Shown here piece after piece: positions 24,637 through 34,306 of a DNA stretch of 64,000 nt. The notes beneath the pieces are model-generated. The model searched no databases. It was not told the DNA's origin and was given only the letters and a program-made list of their open reading frames with translations. The DNA lies in assembly GCA_027922465.2 (NCBI GenBank), contig BQMF02000590.1:169238-233237 (forward strand), read 5' to 3'. Made by a program: the position numbers and the translations under genes. Within the stretch, counting starts at the first letter, position 1, and the number at the start of each line of letters is the position of its first letter. The DNA is from Turritopsis dohrnii (Eukaryota > Cnidaria > Hydrozoa > Anthoathecata > Oceaniidae).

Positions 24637-25590
24637 GTGCGCATGCGTATTAATGTAATTAATCCCATGCGCTTTAGTCAATATTCCAAAAGTTCATTGT
24701 CTAGATTTCTATCTGAGGGTAGACGTGAAACCTTGACCCCTATGTCTACAATGTCAACTTATCCTAAGAGAGTAAATGGACCCTGTTTGAACTGTGGCAG
24801 GTTAGGTCACATGGCAAAGAACTGTTTTCTCGCGAACTGACTCAAAAAGCTAATGCCTCCCTTTTGTAAGCAATTGAGCTATCGTATTATTTTCAACTTT
24901 GAAACCAGTTGTATGTATTATTGCTATTTATTCATTAACTTGAGCTAGCTGTAGTACTTTCATCCCTAGTTCAATTATTTTCGGATTTTCTAGGAGAGGG
25001 TACTCAGGAATGCATAGTTGACTTAAGCAAAACGTCGGTTATTGGGAAAACGAACTTAAGGCTTCGAAAATGGTTCTTCATGTGATAAAAAATGGATACT
25101 CTCTTCCCTTCACAGAAAAACCAAGTCCTTTTTTTGCAAAAAATAATGCTTCAAGTTTATCGCATTAAGACTTCGTCGAATATTCTATAAAAGAATTGAT
25201 TCATAACAAATGCGTAGTAGAAGTATCGGAGCTGCATCTTGTGTCAATCCCTTAACAGTAGCCAAACGAAACGATAAGCTGTGGCTTGTTTTTAGATTTA
25301 AGACATATAAACAAACACTTGGATGTTAAGAAATTCAAATACGAGGATCTGTTAACTTTTTCCGATATAGTTGAAACAAATTTTAAATTTTTTACCTTTG
25401 ATTTAAAGAGCGGGTAGCATCATATTTCTATTGCCAAAGAAGATCAGGATTATTTGGGTTTTTCTTGGGAATACAGTGGCGGGACGATCAAATTCTACAA
25501 GTTTCTTGTGGGGCTACCTCATCAGACGTGTTGTACGGTTTTTGACATCTTTGAATACCGTCAAACTACATATACAAATTAGGAATAATA
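24637..25590 (+). pseudogene. DIRS/Ngaro-like retrotransposon fragment (zinc knuckle and reverse transcriptase)
   Basis: 24637-24840 ends in a CCHC zinc knuckle (CLNCGRLGHMAKNC), typical of Gag. From about 25030, broken frames read YWENELKAS, FVEYSIKELIHNKCVVEV, VAKRNDKLWLV, DLRHINKHLDVKKFKYEDL, TFDLKSG(stop)HHISIA and YKFLVGLPHQ. Block order and wording fit the RT of tyrosine-recombinase retrotransposons. The catalytic YxDD block and everything after it are absent. Stops and frameshifts are numerous. Confidence 0.72.
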
Positions 25591-26050
25591 AATATCTACA
25601 TTTGACAAAGGAATATCATAATTAAACATTAGGTTAATGAAGTAAGTTTTGAGAACGTGAAATTTGTAATATTGATTATATTGAGTAAAAACTCGAGCCT
25701 AACCTAAGTGGGTATACATACATAAGAACAAAGAGAAAGGAAGGTCACGCCTACACAAAACGAGATGGCTGCTAAAGAAGAAAACAAAGAACAAAACCTA
25801 CCAGCTGGCCAAATAGATAGCTTTGAAATGATCAGTTACAGCGATCTTTTTGTTGTTTACCAGTACGCACAATTTATTTTTACTACGCACAATTTGTTTT
25901 TACTACTACATATATTGTATCGTGAAAGATTTATTATGAATATTTTGATGTGTTTCTGATCTTCTGATTAAAAAGTTTCTCTGTTCAGAACTCCAGTGTT
26001 TAGCCGGACTACCTAGGGATTTTTTATCAAAAGAGTGAAGAGTGTTTTTT
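25591..26050. other. No supported gene
   Basis: A 64-codon frame starting at 25765 (MAAKEENKEQNLPAGQIDSF) has a plausible start but turns into AT-rich sequence with no recognisable domain. Confidence 0.35.
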
Positions 26051-26341
26051 TCTGTATTGACGTTAGATGTTTTTAATCATGAGGAACCATTGCATTGCAT
26101 CTTCAATTTATACAAGTTATGTAAAAAGTGAAAAAAGTGGACGTATAACGCATATTTTTTTTATTTGATTAATTAAACCCATGTTCTACACGCCGTTCAA
26201 AATGGGATACTACATTCTAAGCATTCTACATTCCAAACAATTGAGGAACTGTAGGATACTAAAATTCATTATAGTAAGCCTTTCTCTCTGTTCAGCTCAC
26301 ATCGATTAAAACCTGTAAAAAAATTTTACACGGGTTACTAG
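26051..26341 (+). mobile_element. Helitron 3' fragment
   Basis: Ends with hairpin GTAAAAAAATTTTAC, then ACGGGTTACTAG (26338-26341) flanked by T. CCATTGCATTGCATC at about 26088 matches the tetramer units read in the same sense. The 5' boundary is not clear. Confidence 0.65.
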
Positions 26342-26348
26342 TATCTTA

Positions 26349-26579
26349 TAATGTCCATTCCTTTATTCATTTACCTGATGATGTAGTTCATTTCAATGAA
26401 AGTTTGAATGCAGTATCTTGCTTTCCATTTGAAAACCATTTTCAAGTGTTGAAAAAACTTGTTAAAAACTCTCAAAACCCAGTTTCACAAATGATCAAGC
26501 ATGCTGAAGAATGGGAAAATGTTGGTGAAAGCAGGATGCACCGGAAGTCAAGGAAGGATGGGATCATGATGACCTGGTG
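26349..26579 (+). pseudogene. C-terminal fragment of a transposon-type protein
   Basis: One open frame reads VHSFIHLPDDVVHFNESL, then NAVSCFPFENHFQVLKKLV and ends HAEEW... The pattern (V-H-x-x-I-H-L-x-D-D, then FPFENxxxxLKKLV) is one I associate with C-termini of transposon-encoded or transposon-derived animal proteins. A GTAAGT follows at 26600. Family assignment is uncertain and no other part of the protein is nearby. Confidence 0.5.
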
Positions 26580-27276
26580 AAAGCTAAATGCACTGGTGGT
26601 AAGTCTTGTACTTTGATTTGTTTTAGCATACACTTGTTAAATTTGTAAGGTCCCTTGGAGAATTCACCTATTCTAGATTTCCCATAGCAGCAAAAGAGCA
26701 ATCTATATATTAATAGCCGATTCTCTGTTTGTTTGTGCGTTTCTTTGTTTGTAAGTCACGCAAAATGGTAGATTTCGCTTCGAAAGAAATCGGAGATCTG
26801 CAACGGAGAATCTGAAGAAAATTAGGGGGTATAAACGTAAAAAATTGGCTTCTAAAAAATAGCAATAATTGCATAAAATTGTAATATTTTTAACTGAAAT
26901 ATATGTACATGAGAAATATAAGTGAATTTATAACTTAAGAATGACCTTTAGTGAAAAGGTTTTAAGCGTTTGTTAACCCCCGTTCAATGTCATGGCAACA
27001 ATTGGAAACTGATCAGGTTTGCCTTGAACCCTTTTGGTTCATATATTCGCGCGAAAAGAAAGTGAAGAAAGTTGAGAAAATATGATCATTTTGTTTGCCT
27101 AAAGACAACAAAGGAAAATTGTGTTTGCTTTTTTGTTTATTGTTGTCTATTTAGCTAGGTAAACTGACAAAAAACACAAGGCCTGTTGTGTTTTTATTTT
27201 TGTGGTGATAATAAAAATTAGATATACATTCCTGTGTATAGATTGTTCTTTTGTTTGAGTTTTTTCTCAATGAGTT

Positions 27277-27663
27277 ATGAATTCTGATCATGACTATGGA
27301 ATCCCTCAAAGGTTTGCATTGCCTAGATCACAATTTGATAGAGATGTAGTTGATGCACGGCAACAACAACAACAACCCCCTGCTGATGACCCTCAACAAC
27401 GTCGTCGCATTAGAAATGCTGAACGACAAAGGAGATATCGTGCAAATCAAAGTGAGATTCGTGCTCAATTGACAGGGGTGAGGGATGCACAACTTCAAAG
27501 ACAGCGACGGGCTAATGAGCAACCGGAACAAGTTGCTGCTCGACTTGAAGCGCATGCTCACCGACAACAGGCGCGAAGAGATAACGAGCAACCTGATCAA
27601 GTAGCTGCTCGACTTGAAGCATTCCTACTTGAATTAGGAAGTGGAGCGATACTGATACCATAA
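27277..27663 (+). pseudogene. RepHel leader fused by deletion to helicase sequence
   Basis: Codes for a Gln/Arg-rich leader with two repeats (RRANEQPEQVAARLEAHAHR, RRDNEQPDQVAARLEA), as at the start of animal Helitron RepHel proteins. It passes straight into FLLELGSG, a segment from the helicase domain (often W/F-L-L-x-L-G-x-G). The HUH nuclease and helicase motifs I-III normally lie between; their absence shows a large internal deletion near 27615. A stop follows at 27661. Confidence 0.72.
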
Positions 27664-28528
27664 AAAAGGATGAGCCATTTAAAGACTCCATCGAAATTCC
27701 AAATGAATGTGTTGTGCATGAAAATAATGATATCGTCCACTCTATTTTTAGTGATGCTGGAGGAGAGGATATGTCGAGTCGTGTAATTCATACACCGACG
27801 AATGATGAGGCTTTAGTTATTAACGAACGGATTCTTCAGGGAATGCCAGGTGAAACAGTCACGTACTTTAGTGTCGATTCTGTTGTTTCTGATGAGCAAG
27901 AAGAGATTGACCTATATCCGATGGAGTTCATCAATTCGCTTACTCCTTCTGGAATGCCTCCACACTGCTTTAACTTGAAAGTCAACAGTATAGTGATGCT
28001 GCTGCGAAATTTATCGTTGAAGGACGGTTTATGCAACGGCACCCGATTAGTCATCCGTAATCTCCGAGAGAATATCCTTGATTGTGAAGTGCTGACGGGT
28101 ATCTCCGCTGGAAATCGGGTGCTCATTCCTAGAGTAACATTATGTCCCAATGATACCAACCTTCCGTTTCAGCTGAAGTGTACACAATTTCCTCTCCATT
28201 TGTCCTACGCAATAACCATAAACAAAAGTCAAGGTCAGACTTTTGAACGGGTTGGTATTTACATGCAAAGGCCTTGCTTCAGTCACGGTCAACTTATGTT
28301 GCATTTTCACGAACACGAAGCTTTGAAGCGGTGAAAGTAAAGGTTTGTAGAACTTTACAGCAAGGCTATGTTAGAGAGAGATGCTACACTAGAAATGTAG
28401 TCTACCAACAGGTATTAGGAATATTTTTACCTTGCAAAAATATATGTGCAATTGATATTAAATGTTTTGAATTGAAACTTTACACAAGGTTAATGAGGAG
28501 GCATTACATTACATTGCCTGGAAATTAA
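27664..28528 (+). pseudogene. RepHel C-terminal helicase motifs
   Basis: Reads IEIPNECVV, VINERILQGMPGE, LTPSGMPPHCFNLKVNSIVM, GLCNGTRLVIRNL and then SYAITINKSQGQTFERVGIY (motif V), the typical end of Pif1-type Helitron helicases. At about 28295 the frame shifts by one. The correct continuation (TYVAFSRTRSFEAVKVKV, motif VI) is in the second frame, to 28528. Confidence 0.85.
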
Positions 28529-28533
28529 ATTGG

Positions 28534-28665
28534 TATACATTGAATTGAATTACATTGAAATGAATTACATTGAAATGAATTATATTGAATTGAATTACAT
28601 TGAATTGAATTACATTGAATTGAATTACATTGAATTGAATTACATTGAATTGAATTGAATTGAAT
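28534..28665. repeat. 15-bp minisatellite
   Basis: About eight to nine copies of TTGAATTGAATTACA with small variants. Confidence 0.85.
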
Positions 28666-28814
28666 GAGTGTAGCATTAGATTAGATGACCTAGAAATTAG
28701 ATTACTTTACATTAAATAGATTAGATTGAATATGCCAAATGATAAGAATATAGCATTAGATTAGATAACCTTGAACTTACAGTAGATTGAAGATTGAATA
28801 GTTTATGGAAGAAT

Positions 28815-28885
28815 ATGGAAGCGGCATTGAGCCGGGTGGAGGAGGGTATGAAAGCGGCATTGAGCCGGGTGGAGGAGGGTAGGCA
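28815..28885. repeat. Two and a half copies of a 35-bp GC-richer repeat
   Basis: Unit GCGGCATTGAGCCGGGTGG followed by AGGAGGGTATGAAA, repeated in tandem inside the Helitron. Confidence 0.75.
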
Positions 28886-28889
28886 AGCG

Positions 28890-30030
28890 GCAAAAAGCCG
28901 TTGTATGCGTGACATTTTGTAATTTATTCTCTTTTTTTGAGATTCTGATGTCATTGAAAAGGCAGTTTTATCATTGTTATACAGTAACCTATGGTCATAC
29001 ATGTTGAACTGCATGATTTCTTTTTAAAATTGGTATGAATTTTTCGCTTATAATTCTTTTCTATTTTTTAACCTGATAGTCCATTGTTATTTGCATAGCT
29101 GCAGTTCACTAACAATTTCTTTTCTTTTTTTGATAGAGAGACAAAGTGTGAACTTCTCCAGATTATTGATTTTACATTGTGGTATTGATACTAAGCTAAA
29201 TGACTTCTTCATTAAAAGAAACCTTTTAATGATTTTCCCCCTCACTTTACTAACAAATTGAAAGTAGATTCAATTTTTCATGAGTTCATGTTATGACCAC
29301 AACTTATTTTCATGTTTAGAGTTTGCATAGTGTCGTAGAGTAGAAGATACATATCAGCTAATGTGACTAAAAATGACATTTTGTTGCACTTGAAAGATCA
29401 GCTTATATTTATTGAGATATTAGACAGAAACTTTGAAATTTCTGATATTGCAGATACACGTTTAACTGATCTGAAGTAACTGAAAACGGCAGTGCATGTT
29501 CAAAATTCATGGTTGCATGTTCATGTTCATTTATCACCCATGACATGACCCACCTTCCTTTTTAACTGTTTAAATTTCTAAAGTCCCAATGAACATTGCT
29601 TATTATACCTATCTATAAGGTTTCTTCTGGAAGAATAGACTTAGTCAATCCCTTTTGGCTTGGGATAACCAGAAGTTTTTACCCTGGAGTCGGTATAATA
29701 ATCAGATGTTTCATATATTCGAACTTAAGAACATGCAAATAACAGGAATTAATCTTTATAAAAGTGTTTATAATGATTTCATATTACTTACTTTACATTG
29801 TAAAATATATATATTGAGAAGATATAACTTGAACCGTTGTCCAATATTTTCTCTTGTACAGAATAATTTAGCATAAATCGTATTGGCTGTTAGATGCCGC
29901 TTTTCTGCATCTCTTTCATGCAACTTTATTACCTAACATGCTTTTAGTCAACGTTCGTATTATCACATGTAAATGACATTTTGACCGCATGTCCAAAAAA
30001 AGTATTCTTTACAATTTTTTATTTTTTCAG
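28890..30030. other. Helitron interior without a supported gene
   Basis: AT-rich, with several T-rich AG acceptors (for example at 29140) and short open blocks. Upstream exons of the micro-exon gene may lie here but I could not define one. Confidence 0.35.
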
Positions 30031-30707
30031 ATGTCAAACAACAACAACAACAACAATAAAAGCAAAGCTGCACTTGCAGCATTGTGTAAACACCTCACGA
30101 TAATTCATTTTGTTACATGAATACTGTTTTCAAGTTCAATTCTTTGTTTTTCCTTTTAGTTCAAAATTTAAATAATCAAGGTATGTCCATTTCTTTTCAC
30201 AAAATCTTTCTATGATTTTTTCTAAGAAATGTACTTTTTTTTGCTATTTTTTTATTCATATCATGTGATCGTTGCTTGCTATTTTTTATTTCTTTTTTTT
30301 TTTTTGAATTTTAGATATGGAGCAGCTTCTTGGTAAGTCGCTGTTATAGTTATTGCCTAATTTTTCGTAGTTGATTTTTATGTGTAGATATGTCATTCCT
30401 AATTCATTCAATAATTAAGAAAATTTGAATCTCGATGAAAATGGCCGGGAGCCGGACCTGGAAATCAGTAAGAATTCAATTAACCTTTTTATTATTATCA
30501 TTCCTCAATTATAAACAGGCATATTTTCTTATTATAGTTGCAGTGTATACAAGGCTCCTACGGGTACAACTGGGCTGTGGTGGGCCAAGGACCGACGCCG
30601 CCCTCGGCTTGTGGGTGCGACATGGAGGGGTTATTCTCCCTCCAGACCAAACCCGCGGTAGGAGTCGGGGACAGGGCCGCAGTTTCAACAGGCCGTGGCC
30701 ATACTGA
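30031..30707 (+). CDS. Five-exon micro-exon gene carried in a Helitron, unknown function
   Basis: Exons 30031-30085, 30160-30180 (21 nt), 30315-30332 (18 nt), 30420-30467 (48 nt) and 30538-30707. All four introns (70-134 bp) are GT-AG and all are phase 1. The joined frame starts ATG and runs open to TGA, giving 103 residues. It begins with an Asn run (MSNNNNNNN), continues LNNQDMEQLLENLNLDENG, and ends in a GC-rich, Arg/Gly-rich tail (GRSRGQGRSFNRPWPY). A good acceptor just before the ATG (ATTTTTTCAG) implies a non-coding or additional upstream exon. No known domain. The last exon is far GC-richer than its surroundings, suggesting capture of a host gene; alternatively it belongs to another element nested here. 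Confidence 0.62.
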
Positions 30708-30879
30708 ATGTTTGTGTGTTTTTTTATGTTTTGTTTTTTGTTTCATGTTGTTTTATGTTTCATGTTGTTTTATGTTTCATGTTTGTTAAATTATAAATCT
30801 TGAATTATAAATCTTCTTTGGTTCTTTTCTTGATTCCCCTCTTTCCATGCCATTATATTTTTTGTGAACTCTTTGGGGG

Positions 30880-31612
30880 AAGTGACACAACGCATGCTGA
30901 ACATGGGCGGCGAGCCGGGTAAAACTTTTTTACCGAGTTTAACTTCTAAAAAAGGAATGCGTCAAATTCCCCTTTCCCATGTGCGAACCCCATGACGAAA
31001 ATTTTTACGACTACTGTTTTTCGAGCTCTACAATATGGACACACTTATCATTGCCAATTCCTTAATTTTATTTTTGGTGGACTCAAATTTAGTGTGTTTT
31101 TTGTGGACGGGTCTGTGACGTCATCAAAATGTTTGAACGAAGATATCTCTCTAACGGTTGATCATAGGAAAAGGACCCCATACATTTTTTTTATCAGTTT
31201 TTCGAGCTCCACAACATGGGCACCCTTATTATTGCCAATTCTTTAATTTAATTTTTCGTGAACTTAACAAAGGCTGAAGATGGGCGGCGAGCGACAGAAA
31301 CTGCTGTGTGGTTGTTGAAGATTTCAATGGATTCATTTAAATCTTCTATGGAAGTCAAAAAATAAATTTGCACGGCAAATGTGAGAAATGGCTAAAATTT
31401 ATAAAAAAAGTAAACGATAGACCGGTGAAGCTACCAACATCTTTCTAACAGTTGATCATAGGAAAAGGATCCCATACATTTTTGTAATCAGTTTTTCGAG
31501 CTCTACAACATGGGCACACTTATTATTGCCAAATCTTTAATTTTATTTTTCGTGAACCCAACGCAGGCTCAAGGTGGACATGGGCGGCGAGCGACGCCGC
31601 CTTGGCGGCTAG
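30880..31612 (+). repeat. Mosaic of repeated Helitron 3' modules
   Basis: The module TTTTTCGAGCTC(C/T)ACAA...TATTGCCAATTC...TTTTCGTGAAC...ATGGGCGGCGAGC appears as partial copies ending at about 30914, 31298 and 31612. Only the last reaches CTAG. The first hairpin is cut after GGCGGCGAG and joined to CCGGGTAAAACTTTTTTACC, the hairpin end of a minus-strand Helitron. The modules also share the CCCATACATTTTT block with the tetramer units in inverse sense. Confidence 0.7.
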
Positions 31613-31716
31613 TATAAAATTTTTTTGATATTTAGCTCACGTTATTTCATGAAATAAGAGAACATCAAAGGATAGTAACATGCATATGTGAGTTGAAAAG
31701 GCTTCGATGAAAACTG

Positions 31717-31890
31717 TCAGTGTGTGTGTCGTAAAAAAGTTGATATGGCAAGCATTTCTTTACATGAAGAAGAAACTTTAACAGAAAAATAAAACCCTGT
31801 CTTATATGAGAAACAGTGCAAAGAATATAAAGAGAAGGATGTACTTAACAATGCGTGGTCTGCAGTAATTGTAAATTCTCCAAGTAGATA
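31717..31890 (-). pseudogene. PIF/Harbinger transposase fragment (downstream part)
   Basis: Minus strand reads YLLGEFTITADHALL and continues open. Joined across the gypsy insertion to the fragment at 36757, the frame is continuous (ILPYYLLGEF). It matches the Harbinger pattern LPYxLLGDE. Decayed; the catalytic residue after GDE is not convincing. Confidence 0.55.
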
Positions 31891-31895
31891 GTATG

Positions 31896-32021
31896 TGGAC
31901 AAAAGTTATTCGATTAATATGTCATATATATTAGAATGTTTGAATCTAAAATACAAACAAAGGAACAAACAAAAGGACAATGAACTATAAGATAGTGAAT
32001 GTCATTAGTCATAACTCTCCA
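31896..32021 (-). repeat. 3' LTR of the gypsy element
   Basis: 126 bp, TG...CA ends; shorter than the other LTR by loss or gain of ACAAACAAAAG repeats. A purine-rich tract (AGGGTGGGAGA on the minus strand, 32022-32032) directly abuts it and is the likely polypurine primer site. Confidence 0.88.
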
Positions 32022-32049
32022 TCTCCCACCCTAGTTTTACGTAGTGGAA

Positions 32050-32421
32050 CTAAATCCAGTTTCCAGTTTCAGGTTCATAAGTTTTCGGACGCCGCATGTC
32101 TCGAGAGGAATGTCTCATTGGAGTAGGGATAGGAGCTCCCATGTCAACGTGGTCTTCGTCAGGTGCAGTGTCGCAGGGTGCAGGTGGCCCAGTGTTGTCG
32201 TCAGGGCGGATAACGGAACCGGTAGGGACAGTCTGAAGCACTTGGTATGGCAGGATGAGTGTGACCACTGGTGGGGAATCAGCTGTGGCACCAGGCTGGG
32301 CCAACATGCTAGGAGCTGGAAACAGGGGTGGTTGATGGAGGGAGCGCGGGGGTGGTGTGGGATTAGGTGGTACAGATGGCGGCATCTGTTTCGGTGATGG
32401 GAGGGTTGGTGGTGGCGGCAT
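32050..32421 (-). CDS. Gypsy Pol C-terminal tail
   Basis: Pro-rich region followed by RHSSRDMRRPKTYEPETGNW, the basic tail typical of the end of gypsy integrases of this group. Ends next to the 3' LTR. Likely in the same polyprotein as the preceding integrase frame, separated by a frame change near 32424. Confidence 0.75.
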   Translation of the reverse strand: MPPPPTLPSPKQMPPSVPPNPTPPPRSLHQPPLFPAPSMLAQPGATADSPPVVTLILPYQVLQTVPTGSVIRPDDNTGPPAPCDTAPDEDHVDMGAPIPTPMRHSSRDMRRPKTYEPETGNWI

Positions 32422-32426
32422 CTGTG

Positions 32427-33718
32427 TCAGTGCTGGGAAGGTTGGTGTTGCAATGTCAGCAGGAGACGTGCAGGGACGAACTGTCTGAGATGTTTACGGT
32501 TTCTCCTGGTCAGGTGCCCAGAGCCATCAACTTTAACAGCATAGCTGTGGTTACCATGGTCCTCGACGACCGTGCCAGATCGATCCCATCTCCTGGGATA
32601 GTCTCCAGCCTGATTTTGGACATAGCAACGGTCTCCGAGATGAAGGGGTGGCATGCCCCGCGAATCCTTGTATAGCTTCTTGGCAGTATGATGGAAGCGT
32701 TCTCTCAGAGCCGACTCCTTCTGTGACCATGCTCTCCGCCAAAGCAGACGTATGTGGGGATTGCTGAATGTCTCGAGTCGATTTGAGAAAGCAAACGCAT
32801 CCCTGATCGGTCGGCCAAAAACTATCTGAGATGGCGATATGTTGCAGTCCGGGTCAGGAGTATTCCGTAGATGCATCATGGCATCTGTCAGTGTCCAGGG
32901 AGCCAGAGGGGCCTGTGTTCGAACGGAGGAGACGCTTAGCGGTCTTAACTGCTACCTCTGCTCGTCCGTTGGACTGTGGGTAGTAAGCGGAAGACAGTCT
33001 GTGCTTCACACCCCAGCAAGAGAGGAAGTCTTCTGTGGCTGCTGCAACAAACTAAGGGCCTCCATCACTAGATATCTCTTCGGGTACTCCAAAGCGGGCA
33101 AAATAATTGCGCAGGCACGGAATGAGTCCAGCAGAGCCAGATTGAGGTGAGCCATGCGGTGATGTCGACGTATTCACATTCCGAGAGGTGGTCCCCAATG
33201 ACAAGGTAATGTTGGGCACTGAGGTCGAAGAAGTCTGCGAACACTTTCTCGAATGGAGTAGAAGGTGATCCCGAAGGTGGAGAGGGCTGTGCTGGTTGTG
33301 AAGGGGCATTTACGATGCAGTCTCTACAACTTGCCCTTGTTCGTTCAATGTCTTGAGTCATCCCTGGCCAAAATACGATCGTACGTGCCCGAGCCCCCAT
33401 TGTTGAGACCCCCTGGTGCGCCAAGTGCAGGGCTTCCAAGATGGCTGGGCGAAGGGAAGGCGGTATCACAGTTCGATCCTGATAGATGACAACACCATTA
33501 GATACATGTAGGCTATGGCGGTATTGCCAGTATGGAGCAACAGCAGGCTGGTGGTGGGTGCCATCCGGGAACCCGCAGAGGATAGCGTCCAGCAGGGCTG
33601 ACATGGCAGTGTCCTTCTTGGTCTCCGAAGCTAGTTGTTCCCATGTGACCGATGTGAGGGCAGTTGTGTCTCGACGTATAGCTGCAGCCATCAAGGATTC
33701 TGAGTTGTCAGGAGGCAA
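32427..33718 (-). pseudogene. Gypsy integrase
   Basis: 33718-33068 carries the H2C2 zinc motif (LHLAHQG... CRDCIV), then EKVFADFFDLSAQHYLVIGD with the first catalytic Asp. The next frame, near 33140-33052, reads FARFGVPEEISSDGGP with the second Asp. 32879-32427 reads NISPSQIVFGRPIRDAF and the C-terminal domain DRCYVQNQAGDYPRRWDRSG. Frame changes at about 33140 and 32890-33050 interrupt it. Confidence 0.85.
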
Positions 33719-33775
33719 GGACAGACCCTCATTATGGGATGGGTGGCGTGATGCAGCGTCGGCAGCAAAGTTGGA

Positions 33776-34306
33776 CTACCCAGGCAGGTGGATAATATTG
33801 AAGCACCAGGGAAGCGTTCTCTGTTTCAGCCGGAATAGTCTCGTATTGGATATCTCGTCCAATGTTCTGTCCCCGAAGACTTTGGGGAGCGACTTATGAT
33901 CGGTCGCAACAATGAGGTCTCGACATCCCAGGGTGCACCACTTTGTCTGCTCGAGGCCCCAGCTTATGGCGAGGGCCTCACCTTCGATGGGTGCGTAGTG
34001 TTGTTCCGCGGATGACAGGACTCTGTATCCAGCCAGGGTTATCCGCCAACAATCTGGGCAGCAGTCAGGTACCTTGCTAGGACAGGAACAGTTGTTTTGC
34101 AAAAGAAAGTATCCAATGCCTTGTTTTGACCAATCTGTTCGCAGGCAAGTTGGACGCTCCAAGTCGAATATCTCGACGCCAGATCTGATCGCATCAATAA
34201 TGGCGGCTTTTGATGAGGAGAAAGCCGCATCCATTGGAGCTTCTCGGGGTTCAGCACAATGCCTGCGTTTCCCACAAGGGTTAGGAAGTCGATGGTACAC
34301 CACCAA
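33776..34306 (-). pseudogene. Gypsy RNase H region
   Basis: Reads AAIIDAIRSGVEIFD, CLRTDWSKQGIGYFLLQ, YAPIEGEALAISWGLEQ and VATDHKSLPKVFGDRTLDEI, the standard Ty3/gypsy RNase H blocks. It lies in a different frame from the RT that precedes it (shift near 34250), so Pol is broken here unless frameshifting occurs. Confidence 0.85.

Larger units (their letters stand above)
26702..31612 (+). mobile_element. 4.9-kb Helitron with RepHel remnants and extra gene
   Basis: The 5' end is A|TCTATATATTAATAGCC at 26702. The 3' end has hairpin GGCGGCGAGCGACGCCGCC, then TTGGCGG and CTAG at 31609-31612, followed by T. It contains a RepHel N-terminal leader and helicase C-terminus (the Rep domain and first helicase motifs are gone), two minisatellites, a five-exon gene (30031-30707), and a mosaic of repeated 3' modules at 30880-31612. 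It is the longest member here and the only one with RepHel coding between its two ends. Confidence 0.85.

Noticed and set aside
30435..30707. Single-exon 90-residue frame
   Set aside because: Its first part is intronic; the five-exon model uses all splice sites and a consistent phase.
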